A DNA stretch of 64,000 nt. Source: VAZQ01 sp963725065. GTDB lineage: Bacteria; Pseudomonadota; Alphaproteobacteria; Rhizobiales; Xanthobacteraceae. The position numbers were made by a program, and so were the translations under genes. The stretch is taken from assembly GCA_963725065.1 (NCBI GenBank), contig CAVRXD010000019.1, positions 70,788 through 134,787 on the forward strand, in the 5' to 3' direction. The notes under the pieces were generated by a model. The model searched no databases, had not been told where the DNA came from, and saw only the letters and a list, made by a program, of their open reading frames with translations. Shown here piece after piece: positions 41,537 to 50,293 of this stretch. Position 1 is the stretch's first letter, and each line of letters starts with the position of its first letter.

Positions 41537-42583
41537 ATGATGATTGGGAGAGGAAAGCTCCGAGGCTTCGTCTTGGCTGCGCTCGGCGCGAGCCTGCTCG
41601 CCGCCGCGCCGGCATGCGCCGCGGCTGAATCGGCGGCGGCATTCTTCCAGGGCAAGCAGGTGCGCTTCTATACGATGGGCAGCCCGGGCGGCGGCTACGA
41701 CACCTATATGCGCGCCCTGATCCCGCATCTGGAGAAGAAGCTCGGCACCCGGATGCTGCCGACCAACGAGCCCGGCGCCGGCGGATTGATCGCGGTCAAC
41801 CGCACCGTCAACGCGCCTCCCGACGGGCTGACGATCCTGCTCGTCGGCGGCGAGACGCTGGTGACTGCGCAGCTTTATGACGCGCCCGGCGTCAACTACG
41901 ACGTGCGCAAGCTTGCCTGGCTGGCGCGGGTAAGCAGCGAGGCCAAGGTTGCGCTGCTCGGACCGAAATCGCCCTACAACAGCGTGGCGGACATGGCGAG
42001 GAGCGCTACCCCGGTGACCTGGGCGGGTTCGAGCAAGATCGATGGCAATACCGATTTCACCGCCATCATGGCCCACGCGCTCGGCATGAAGAGCAAGATG
42101 ATCATCGGCTACAAGGGCACGGGCGACATGAATCTGGCCATCCAGCGCGGCGAAGTGGACGGCCGGGTGGTGTCCGAGGAATCCGCCGCGCTCTACGGGG
42201 CGAGCAACGGCATGCGGGTCGTGACGGTGCTCGCCCGAACGCGCGTCGAGCAGTTCCCGGAAGCGCCCACCTTGTTCGAGGCTGCGAAGCTCGCGCCGGC
42301 GCAAGCCCGCCTGATCGACTGGCGCGCCAGTATCGCCGGCCTCGGCCGCTTGATGGTGGTCACGCCGGGCACGCCGCCGGAGCGCATCGACCTGCTGCAG
42401 AAAACCTTGGCCGAGATCATCCGCGATCCGGCATTCGTTGCCGAAGCCAAAAAGCTCAGCCTCTCGGCCAACCATGCCGGCGCCGACGAGGTGCGCGCGA
42501 CGGTCGAGCAGGCGATGAACATGCTCGACAAGGCGGGCCTCGCCGAGATCCGTCAGATCGCGCTCGATCGCTACTATCAGTAA
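41537..42583 (+). CDS. Bug/TctC-type solute-binding protein
   Basis: 348 residues with a signal peptide ending near ACAAAES. The mature start FFQGKQVRFYTMGSPGGGYDTYMRAL and TNEPGAGGLIAVNRTVN are a divergent version of the Bug signature. Later segments (GYKGTGDMNLAIQRGEVDGRV; VVTPGTPPERIDLLQKTLAEI) agree with the family. ATG 41537 is preferred to TTG 41519, which lacks a ribosome-binding site. Twenty-five bases separate it from the VOC gene, so both probably share a transcript. No TctAB genes accompany it. Confidence 0.9.
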   Translation: MMIGRGKLRGFVLAALGASLLAAAPACAAAESAAAFFQGKQVRFYTMGSPGGGYDTYMRALIPHLEKKLGTRMLPTNEPGAGGLIAVNRTVNAPPDGLTILLVGGETLVTAQLYDAPGVNYDVRKLAWLARVSSEAKVALLGPKSPYNSVADMARSATPVTWAGSSKIDGNTDFTAIMAHALGMKSKMIIGYKGTGDMNLAIQRGEVDGRVVSEESAALYGASNGMRVVTVLARTRVEQFPEAPTLFEAAKLAPAQARLIDWRASIAGLGRLMVVTPGTPPERIDLLQKTLAEIIRDPAFVAEAKKLSLSANHAGADEVRATVEQAMNMLDKAGLAEIRQIALDRYYQ

Positions 42584-42608
42584 ACCCGGGGATCGCCAGG
42601 AGACCAGA

Positions 42609-43418
42609 ATGTTCGGGAAGCTCAACCACCTTGCCATCACGAGCGATCACTACACGCTGCTCGGCATGTTCTACCGCGCGGCGTTCGGTCTGAAGGCGTC
42701 GGGCGATACGGCGCGCGAGATCGGCGCGATTTCGGTCGGCGACGGCTATCTCGGCATGACGCTGATCCCCCGCCGCGGCGGCCGCAAGGCGGGCCTCGAC
42801 CATTTCGGCATCGAGGTCGAGGACCTCGAAAAGGTCCGTGCCAAGGTCGCGAAGAAGTATCCCGACATCGAGATCGTGAAGCGGCCGGGCAACCGGCCGT
42901 TCGCCAGCTACAGTGCGCACGATCCTGCGGGAAACTATTTCGACCTGTCGCAGCCCGGGCATGAGAACCGCGCTGAAGTCTATGCCAAGAACGAATGGAA
43001 GCAGGAGACGACCTTCAGCCATTTCGCGTTGCGGGCGCGCGACGCGCAACGCGTGGCCGATTTCTACGTCGACGTGTTCGAGCTCGATGCCCGTAACGCA
43101 CCGGCGGAGGAGGGCGGCTATCATCTGACCGACGGAAGGGTCACGCTGGCAATCCTGCCGTGGAAGATTTCATCCTTCAACGGCGCCGGCATCGAACAGC
43201 CGGGCATGGACCATATCGGTTTTCGCGTGCCCAAGATCGACGCCTTCAAGGCCCATCTCGACCGGCTCGCCAAGACCAATATCACCCTCGCGCCGAAGCC
43301 GATCGATTTCGATTCCGAGGGCGCCGCGCGGCTGGCGCTGCTGCGGAAATGCTCGCACGGCGGCTTCCAGCTCGCGGATCCCGACGGCACCCTGATCGAC
43401 GTCGAGGAAGACCATTGA
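42609..43418 (+). CDS. VOC superfamily protein, two glyoxalase-like domains
   Basis: 269 residues made of two vicinal-oxygen-chelate modules: residues 1-120 (LNHLAITSDHYTLLGMFYRAAFGL; GLDHFGIEVEDLEKV) and 130-265 (FSHFALRARDAQRVADFYVDVFEL; GMDHIGFRVPKIDAF). The repeated His and Glu positions suggest one metal site per pair, as in extradiol dioxygenases and related lyases. AGGAGACC lies just before ATG 42609. It sits downstream of a Bug protein and convergent with an amidohydrolase. Ring-cleavage activity is possible, not shown. Confidence 0.85.
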   Translation: MFGKLNHLAITSDHYTLLGMFYRAAFGLKASGDTAREIGAISVGDGYLGMTLIPRRGGRKAGLDHFGIEVEDLEKVRAKVAKKYPDIEIVKRPGNRPFASYSAHDPAGNYFDLSQPGHENRAEVYAKNEWKQETTFSHFALRARDAQRVADFYVDVFELDARNAPAEEGGYHLTDGRVTLAILPWKISSFNGAGIEQPGMDHIGFRVPKIDAFKAHLDRLAKTNITLAPKPIDFDSEGAARLALLRKCSHGGFQLADPDGTLIDVEEDH

Positions 43419-43517
43419 TCTGGGGGGCTGGAGCAGCCAGGCCAGCGCGGGCCGTGAGCCAGTGACGCTCGCCGCGAGCGTAGACCGAGCTGACAACCGG
43501 CGACCCGCAGGCAAGCC

Positions 43518-45038
43518 TTAGCCCAGCAGGTTCATCTGGAAGCCGGAGCGCCGGACGACCGCGTCGCGCGCCTCCTGCACCACGCGTAGCACCCGCGCCG
43601 CATCGACGTCCACGAGGTTGCCTCGCCACTTCTTCACCTTCCCCGCGATGAAGACAGTGTCGACATTGCTGGGATTCATGACATTGACGACCGCGCCGGG
43701 CGCATTGTTGAGCGGCCAGACGTTGAGCCGGTCGGCCGTGAGCATGACGATGTCGGCCTCCTTGCCCGGCGTGAGCGTGCCGACCTTGCTCTCGAGGCCG
43801 GCGCAACGGGCGCCCTCGATGGTGGCGAATTCGAGCACGTCGCGACATGTCAGCAACGGCGGCAGGTTCTGCTCGCCGCCGCGCGCGCGTTGCAGCAGCA
43901 TCAGTCGTTGCAGCGTGAAGGCCGCGCGCATGATGGTGAAGGGATCCTGCGCCATGGTGGCATCGACGTCGGAGCTCAGGCTCGGGAGGATGCCGTGGTC
44001 GAGCGCGGCCTGGATCGGCGGCAGGCCGTGGCCCATTGCCATCTCGATGGGAGCGGCGATGGAGATGCGGGCGCCGGTGTCCTTGAGCAGGCGCCACGCC
44101 GTGTCGCTCAAATGGGTGCAGTGGATGTATTCATCGCCCGGCCGCAGCAGCCCGGCGCGCCCGAGCTCGAGCAGTGTGCGTTCGGTGTTGTTGCTCACGC
44201 CGTGGGAGACGCAACGCACGCCGACCTCGCGTGCATAAGTGAAGACGTTGGTGTCGAGCACGGCGCCGAGCGCCAGCGTCAGCAACTGGTCCTGCGAGCT
44301 GAAATATGTGCGTTGCAGCCGCACGATATCCTGCGGGTAGCGCATGTCGGGTCCGCTGCCGCGCCAGTAGGCGTAGACCGCGCGCATGCCGGACTCCCGC
44401 AACGCACGAATGCAGGCGTCGCTGTGCTCCGGTGTATGCGAGACCTGCGACGTGTCGACGGCGGTGGTGGTGCCCATGTCGATCATACCGAGCGCCGTGA
44501 CGAGCACGCCGGCATAGGCATCCGCGGGCGCATAGGCCGGTGTGAGCGTATTGCCGATGTCGCGACTGTAGTCGGGATTGAGCAGGCCGTTGGTGAGGAT
44601 GCTCCGCAGCAGGCCCTGGTAGAAATGGTGATGCGTGTCGATGAAGCCCGGCACTACGATGCGATTGGTGGCGTCGATCACCGCTGCGTCGTCCCTCGAA
44701 ATTGCGACGCTCGGCCGGACTTCGCGGATCTTGCCGTCCTCGATCAGCACATCCGCCTGCGCGAAGTCGCCGATGCCGCGGTCGAGGGTGAGGACGACCC
44801 CGCCCTTGAGCAGGATGCGGCGCTGGCCTTGCACCCGGGTCAGGAGTCCATCGGCATTCGCTCCGGCAGCCTGCGCGCGGGCCTTGTCCGAAAGGAACGG
44901 GAGCGCGGCCGCGGCGGCGGCCAGTCCCGCGCTCGCGGTCAGCAGCGCCCGGCGGGACGGTGCCGGCGCGAGCGATACGTCCGGCCCGCAGCAGCAGGCA
45001 TCAGGCGCGTCCGGCTTCATCGGATGGTCATGACGCAT
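43518..45038 (-). CDS. amidohydrolase (cytosine/chlorohydrolase-like), Tat-exported
   Basis: 506 residues. The N-terminus APSRRALLTASAGLAAAAAALPF is a twin-arginine-like signal. The catalytic part begins LLKGGVVLTLDRG and has PGFIDTHHHFYQG (metal His pair, about residue 140), a later CTHLSD His and the SLSSDVDATM Asp. This is the layout of the cytosine deaminase/AtzA subgroup. AAGGAGGAA lies eight bases before ATG 45038. Export of this subgroup is less common; the signal could be an anchor. The substrate is probably a cyclic amidine or halogenated ring, inferred from the subgroup only. Confidence 0.87.
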   Translation of the reverse strand: MRHDHPMKPDAPDACCCGPDVSLAPAPSRRALLTASAGLAAAAAALPFLSDKARAQAAGANADGLLTRVQGQRRILLKGGVVLTLDRGIGDFAQADVLIEDGKIREVRPSVAISRDDAAVIDATNRIVVPGFIDTHHHFYQGLLRSILTNGLLNPDYSRDIGNTLTPAYAPADAYAGVLVTALGMIDMGTTTAVDTSQVSHTPEHSDACIRALRESGMRAVYAYWRGSGPDMRYPQDIVRLQRTYFSSQDQLLTLALGAVLDTNVFTYAREVGVRCVSHGVSNNTERTLLELGRAGLLRPGDEYIHCTHLSDTAWRLLKDTGARISIAAPIEMAMGHGLPPIQAALDHGILPSLSSDVDATMAQDPFTIMRAAFTLQRLMLLQRARGGEQNLPPLLTCRDVLEFATIEGARCAGLESKVGTLTPGKEADIVMLTADRLNVWPLNNAPGAVVNVMNPSNVDTVFIAGKVKKWRGNLVDVDAARVLRVVQEARDAVVRRSGFQMNLLG

Positions 45039-45165
45039 CGCGGATTTCCTCCTTGCTGACGCGACGGTTGCCCCGCGCGTGGCTTCTTGCTGAGGCGCTA
45101 TGCAGTGCGCCGTTTCGCGCTACACTACCATCCGCGAGGATAATCCGCCGCCTGAAGGAGTCATC

Positions 45166-45948
45166 ATGCTGTCCGATGCCGACCGCAAGAAAGCCGCCGA
45201 TATTCTGATGAGCGCCGAAAAGGAGCGCAAACAGGCGGTCCAGCTTTCGAAGACCTGGCCGGACATCACCATCGAGGATTCCTATGCGATCTCCACCGAG
45301 GTGGCCAAACGCAAGATCGCGGCCGGCGCGAAGCTGATCGGCCACAAGGTCGGGCTGACCTCGAAGGCCATGCAGCGCTCCTCGCAGATCGACGAGCCGG
45401 ACTACGGGCACCTGCTCGACGACATGATGATCGCGGACGGTGCCAAGATCCCCCACGAGAATTATTGCCGGCCGCGGGTCGAGATCGAGCTCGCCTTCAT
45501 CATGGGCAAGCCGCTGAAGGGGCCGGGCGTGGGCCTCGCCGAGGTGTTGCGTGCGACCGAATATGTCGTTCCCGCGATCGAGATCGTCGATGCGCGGCTT
45601 CAGGATCCGCGCAAGATCTTCGACACGGTGGCGGACAACGGCGCAGCGGCCGGCATCGCGGTCGGCGGCCGGCCGGTGGGCCCGCTCGACGTCGACCTCC
45701 GCTGGGTCGGCGGGATCATGTACAAGAACTCGGAGATCGAGGAGACCGGCGTTGCCGCAGGCGTGCTCGGCCATCCCGCGCTCGGAGTGGCTTGGCTCGC
45801 CAACAAGCTGGGCAGCCACGGCGTCGCACTCGAGCCCGGGCATCTCGTGCTGGCGGGCTCGTTCACCCGGGTGGTGTTCGCGCACAAGGGCGATACGCTC
45901 CACGCCGACTTCGGCCCGCTCGGCGGCATCGCCGTGCAGTTCGTCTAA
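45166..45948 (+). CDS. hpaH: 2-oxo-hept-3-ene-1,7-dioate hydratase-like protein
   Basis: 260 residues, close to HpaH (267). GHKVGLTSKAMQ, EIELAFIMGKPL, VVPAIEIVDARLQDPRKIFDTVADN and AGSFTRVVFAHKGD match HpaH almost block by block, with the Glu residues that bind magnesium. In homoprotocatechuate breakdown the enzyme hydrates the ring-fission product. GAAGGAG lies five bases before ATG 45166. Other hpa genes are absent, so the pathway here may differ. A Bug protein follows after 15 bases in the same operon. Confidence 0.88.
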   Translation: MLSDADRKKAADILMSAEKERKQAVQLSKTWPDITIEDSYAISTEVAKRKIAAGAKLIGHKVGLTSKAMQRSSQIDEPDYGHLLDDMMIADGAKIPHENYCRPRVEIELAFIMGKPLKGPGVGLAEVLRATEYVVPAIEIVDARLQDPRKIFDTVADNGAAAGIAVGGRPVGPLDVDLRWVGGIMYKNSEIEETGVAAGVLGHPALGVAWLANKLGSHGVALEPGHLVLAGSFTRVVFAHKGDTLHADFGPLGGIAVQFV

Positions 45949-45963
45949 CCACCAGAGGCCTCG

Positions 45964-46938
45964 ATGTTCCGCAGGGTCCTGAGCTGCTTCGCCGTCGCGG
46001 CATGTCTGCTTGCAGCCTTGCCAGCCATCCGCGCCGCCGACTATCCGACGCGGCCGCTCACGCTCGTGGTCGCATTCACGCCGGGCGGCGCAAGCGACGT
46101 GCTCTCCCGCATCCTCGCCCGGAAGCTCGAACAAATTCTCGGCCAGCCCATCGTGATCGATAATCGGCCGGGCGCCGGCGGCAATGTCGCGGCCGAGGCG
46201 GTGGCGCATTCGGCCCCGGACGGGTACACGCTGTTCACCGGGAACAACGCCATCCTCGCCACCAACGCCGCGCTCTACAAGAAGATCAATTTCGACCCGG
46301 TCGCGGACTTCGCACCCATCGGGCTGATCGGGTCACAGGCCAATATCCTGGTGGTGAATCCGGCGCTGCCGGTCCGGACGATGAGCGAGCTCATCGCGCT
46401 CGCGAGAGCCAATCCGGGCAAGCTCAATTTCGCCTCGTCCGGCCACGGGCTGGCGGCGCATCTCGCCGGTGAGCTGTTCAAGGCCGAGGCCAAGATCGAC
46501 ATCATCCACGTGCCCTACAAGGGCGCGGCGCCCGCCCTGCAGGACGTGATCGCTGGGCACGTGCAGATGATGTTCGCGACCGCATCGTCGGTGGTGCCCC
46601 ACATCCAGGACGGCAAGCTGCGGGCGCTCGCGGTCGCGACGCTCAAGCGTACGGCGGTCTTCCCCGACATTCCGACCATCGACGAGCTCGGCATGAAGAA
46701 CTTCGACGCGACCACCTGGCACGGGCTGGTGACGCGGGCAGGCGCGCCGCCTGAGGTCGTCGCCACGCTCAACCGCGCGCTGGTTGCCACGCTCGAGGAT
46801 GCTGCGGTCAAGAAATCGCTTGGCGATCTCGGCGTCGACATCATCGGCGGCAGCCCTGAGGAATTCGCGGCCTATATCAAATTCGAAATTCCCAAATGGA
46901 CCGCGATCATCAAGGCGTCGGGCGCGAAGCTGGATTAA
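45964..46938 (+). CDS. Bug/TctC-type solute-binding protein
   Basis: 324 residues with a signal peptide cleaved near IRAAD. YPTRPLTLVVAFTPGGASDVLSRILARKLEQ and IVIDNRPGAGGNVAAEAVA are canonical Bug motifs, more so than the other three copies in the window. The stop of the HpaH-like gene is 15 bases upstream, and GAGG precedes ATG 45964. It is the last gene before a repeat element (46954-47066). The ligand is unknown; a dicarboxylate from the hydratase pathway is a reasonable guess. Confidence 0.93.
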   Translation: MFRRVLSCFAVAACLLAALPAIRAADYPTRPLTLVVAFTPGGASDVLSRILARKLEQILGQPIVIDNRPGAGGNVAAEAVAHSAPDGYTLFTGNNAILATNAALYKKINFDPVADFAPIGLIGSQANILVVNPALPVRTMSELIALARANPGKLNFASSGHGLAAHLAGELFKAEAKIDIIHVPYKGAAPALQDVIAGHVQMMFATASSVVPHIQDGKLRALAVATLKRTAVFPDIPTIDELGMKNFDATTWHGLVTRAGAPPEVVATLNRALVATLEDAAVKKSLGDLGVDIIGGSPEEFAAYIKFEIPKWTAIIKASGAKLD

Positions 46939-46953
46939 CGGCATTCTCTCGCC

Positions 46954-47066
46954 GTCATCACCCGCGCAGGCGGGCGATCCAGTATGCGGTTAAAGCGTAG
47001 TGGCACGGGCCAGCGCCTTTGATCTATTCAGTGAATACTGGATGCCCCGCTTTCGCGGGGCATGAC
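46954..47066. repeat. palindromic intergenic repeat element, copy 1
   Basis: A 113-base element. Its left end (GTCATCACCCGC...GATCCAGTAT) and right end (ATACTGGATGCCCCGC...GGGGCATGAC) are inverted versions of one half unit, and each half is itself palindromic. A second copy of nearly the same length lies at 54653-54766. It ends just before the ribosome-binding site of the LVIVD gene. Confidence 0.82.
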
Positions 47067-47086
47067 GAGCGGAGGATGCGGACGCA

Positions 47087-48407
47087 ATGAACAAATTGGA
47101 ACGACAAACTACGGCGCTCGCCCACAACGTCCGCCGGCTCGGACATCTCGATCTCGCCGGTGCCGGCCAGGTCACCGTGGCAGGCTCCCATGCCTATGTC
47201 GGGCACATTCCGAACCAGGATCATCTCGGCACCTCCATCATCGATATCTCAGAGCCGAGCCAGCCGCGCGTCGTCGCCACCGTCACGCTCGACGATCATG
47301 AATCCCACAGCCATAAGGTGCGCGTCGCCGGCGACATCATGATCGTCAATCACGAGCGCAACATGAGCAAGATCGGACGACGGGCCGAGCAGCTGCCGGC
47401 GGCGCGGCGTGCGCTCGCCGAGGAGCTCAAGCGCGAGCCCACACGTTCGGAAATCGCCGCGCGGATGAGCGTGACCGAGGACGACCTGCGTATGCTCGAG
47501 GAATTCGAGCAGCGTGGCTACCACAATGGCGGCTTCAAGGTCTACGACGTCTCCAACCCGGCGCAGCCCAAGCTCATCTGCTATCAGAAGACCGGCGGCA
47601 TCGGCGTGCACCGCTTCGACATGGACGAGCGCTACGCCTACATCTCGACAGAGATGAAGGGCTATGTCGGCAACATCCTCGTCATCTACGATCTGCGCGA
47701 TCCGCGCCGTCCGCAAGAAATCTCACGCTGGTGGATGACCGGGCAGCACGTCGAGGGTGGCGAGATTCCGGGCTGGTCCGGCCGCCGGCACCGGCTCCAC
47801 CATGCGTTGCGATTCGGCAACGAGATGTGGGCGAGCTGCTGGCACGGCGGCTTCTGGGTCGTCGACGTGTCCGACCTCGCGCGGCCGAAAAGCGCCGGCA
47901 CCTACAATTACCATCCATTGTTTCCGGAGCCGACTCACACGGTGATGCCCGTGCCGGATCGCATCCGCGGCCGCCGCATCGCGCTTGCGATCGACGAGGA
48001 GGACCAGGCGCAGAGCGCGAACGAGGAGGAGGCGCGGCGCGGGCGCGCGCATGCGTGCTTGTTGACTTTTGACGTCAGCGATCTCGGCGCCATCAAGCCA
48101 CTCGCGCAGTTTCAGGTCAGTGAGCTCGAACTCGCCCTTCAGCCGCACGGGCGGCGCGCGCTTCGGCGCCCACCAGTTCTGTGAGCGGATGTCCGGCACC
48201 ATCGCCTACGCCGTCTGGTTCGGCGGCGGGCTGCGGATCATCGACGTCGCCGATCCGCTCAGCCCACGCGAGATCGGCCATTTCATCCCCGAGCCGGTGG
48301 CGGGCAGGGCCGCGCCGCAGAGCAACGACGTGGCTCTCGACCAGCGCGGCCTCATTTACGTGGTCGATCGCCATGTCGGCTTCGACATTCTGGAGTTTCA
48401 GGGCTGA
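47087..48407 (+). pseudogene. LVIVD-repeat beta-propeller protein, frameshifted
   Basis: The first frame (ATG 47087, GGAGG upstream) carries propeller repeats such as GTSIIDISEPSQPRVVATV, GGFKVYDVSNPAQPKLI and GGFWVVDVSDLARPKSA, the LVIVD family (COG5276). After QFQVSELE near 48130 the frame goes wrong and stops at 48184. The next frame continues the family sequence without loss: SPFSRTGGARFGAHQFCERM, GGGLRIIDVADPLSPREIGHF, to 48407. One extra base at about 48128-48131 explains it (GAAC for GAC), so the intact protein would be about 439 residues. A true mutation and a sequencing error look alike here. Residues 104-140 hold an unusual helix-turn-helix-like insert. Confidence 0.82.
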
Positions 48408-48483
48408 TACAGTGCCCAAGTCGACTGCTGCCGACTTGGCGATAGCGAGCAAGCCCGGAATACCTGGCCGCAGTCCGGATTGT

Positions 48484-48522
48484 GGATTCCGGGCTCGCCA
48501 CTTCGTGGTGCACCGGAATGAC
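48484..48522. repeat. palindromic intergenic repeat (RPE-like)
   Basis: GGATTCCGG at the left pairs with CCGGAAT at 48513-48519, and an inner CCAC/GTGG hairpin lies between. Short palindromes of this kind scatter in intergenic regions of Hyphomicrobiales. It lies between the LVIVD gene and the convergent S10 peptidase gene. Confidence 0.6.
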
Positions 48523-48531
48523 CTGCGCGGA

Positions 48532-50118
48532 TCACTGGCTCGATTGATAGAACCGCTTGGCGTCCGCGGTGAAAGCTTTGCGCGACTCCGGGTCGATGTA
48601 GAACATGTGCCCGCCGCGATAGAGGCTGAGCTGGGTGCGTGAGGGGTCGCCGATCGGCGGGAGGTGGTCGAGCACGTAACGGCTCACCGCGTAGGGCGTC
48701 ACCATGTCGCTGTAGCCGTGCGCTACCAGCAGACGAAACGACGGAGTGAGGGACAGCAGTTCCCGCACGTCGTCGGTGACACTCGCCGAGCCACGTCCGG
48801 AGCCCTCGCCCCAATCCCATTTGCCGGAAATGTCGGGCGACAGCAGGATGTAGGTCATCTCGCTCTTGAAGCCGAGCTCATCGCGCGCATAGTTGGCGAA
48901 TGCGCCGCCGTAGGCGCGCGTGAGCCCATCGAGCAGCGGATCGGGGCCACGCGCGGTCTCCTGTTCGGGAAATGGATCGGCGACTGCGAAGGTCGCGTCA
49001 TAACGGCTGACGATCTTGCCTTCGCCGGAGCGCAAATGCTTGACGAAGGCGTCGCGGATGAACCCGCGCGATTTCGTGACGACATCCTCGGGCAGGCCGG
49101 TGATTTGCGCCACGCGCTGATAGAAGTTGCGCGCCGCGTCGCCGCTGAGGCGCGGGCCGGCGAGCGCCGTGAGATATTCGCTGAATGCGAAGCGCTCGGC
49201 CTCGGCCTGCGCTTCCTTGCTGAACGTGCCTTTGCGTTCAAGCTCGGCGGCTGCCAGCGACGGCAGCTGCAATGCGGCGCCGAGCGCGAACCGACTGCCG
49301 CCGAAGATCAACCCGCCCTCGATCAGCGGTGACACCATCACGATGCCGGACACCATGATGCCCTGATCGCGCTGCAGCGCCTGCGCCACCTTGGCGGCGC
49401 GAAACCCGCCGTAGCTTTCGCCCAGAAGATATTTGGGCGAGTTGCCGCGGCCGTTCTTGCCGAGGTAGAGCGCGATGGTCTTGGCCAGCGTTTGCGCATC
49501 CTGGCGCACGCCATAGAACGCGTTACCGCCGTCGGCCTTTGTCGGCCGACTCCAGCCGGTTCCGACCGGATCGATCATCACCAGATCGGTGAAGCCGAGC
49601 CAGGTCTGCGGGTTGTCCTGCAAGCGCGCTGTCGCGGCGTCGTTGCCGGGGAACTCGAGAATTCGCGGCCCGACCAAGCCGAGGTTCAGATACGCCGAAG
49701 CTGCGCCCGGACCGCCGTTGAAGGCGAAGGTGACCGGGCGGTTCGCCGACTCCGCATTGTTTGCGACATAGGCGGTGTAATAGATCGCCGCCAACCGCTC
49801 GCCCGATTGATCGAACAGCGACAGCGTCCCGGCGGTCGCGGTGTAGGCGAGCTTTCCGCCGGCGATGTCGATGGTGTGCTCGGTCACCGAATCCGGCGGC
49901 AGCAGCCGCAGCACGCTGTCGCGCGTGTCCGCGGCGCGCTGTTCGGGCGGCCGCGTTTCCGGATGTTGCTCGCTCTGCGGCGCCGGCGCCCGGCGCGGGC
50001 GTTCCTGCGCGCTCGCGAACGTAGCCGTGCCGGCGAGCAGCAGCGCCAGCAGCAGGCGCCATGAACGAAGGCGGGCGAGCCTCGTCATATTGGGGAAGGT
50101 CATTGCGGGCGTGATCAT
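48532..50118 (-). CDS. S10 family serine carboxypeptidase
   Basis: 528 residues with a signal peptide ending near FASAQE. The alpha/beta-hydrolase triad is complete: Ser in GESYGG (about residue 230), Asp in SDMVTPY (about 472) and His in GGHMFY (about 502). The oxyanion segment FNGGPGAASAY near residue 128 fits. ATG 50118 is chosen because AGGA lies seven bases upstream; further starts run to 50172. It removes C-terminal residues from peptides, probably in the periplasm. It is divergent from the CoA-transferase gene. Confidence 0.92.
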   Translation of the reverse strand: MITPAMTFPNMTRLARLRSWRLLLALLLAGTATFASAQERPRRAPAPQSEQHPETRPPEQRAADTRDSVLRLLPPDSVTEHTIDIAGGKLAYTATAGTLSLFDQSGERLAAIYYTAYVANNAESANRPVTFAFNGGPGAASAYLNLGLVGPRILEFPGNDAATARLQDNPQTWLGFTDLVMIDPVGTGWSRPTKADGGNAFYGVRQDAQTLAKTIALYLGKNGRGNSPKYLLGESYGGFRAAKVAQALQRDQGIMVSGIVMVSPLIEGGLIFGGSRFALGAALQLPSLAAAELERKGTFSKEAQAEAERFAFSEYLTALAGPRLSGDAARNFYQRVAQITGLPEDVVTKSRGFIRDAFVKHLRSGEGKIVSRYDATFAVADPFPEQETARGPDPLLDGLTRAYGGAFANYARDELGFKSEMTYILLSPDISGKWDWGEGSGRGSASVTDDVRELLSLTPSFRLLVAHGYSDMVTPYAVSRYVLDHLPPIGDPSRTQLSLYRGGHMFYIDPESRKAFTADAKRFYQSSQ

Positions 50119-50293
50119 GCGGCGTCCTGGGTCCATCGGTCCTTCGGGCGCCCCCCGGCTCGGCCGCACCATATCGGTATCGGTCCGCTGCTCAAACCCC
50201 GTTCCGCGGTGGACAACCGACGGGAGATCAGGGAATGTCGGGCCTTCCCGGCGTTCCGCCGGGCCATGAGAATCACCTCACAGGTGCCGGAAA

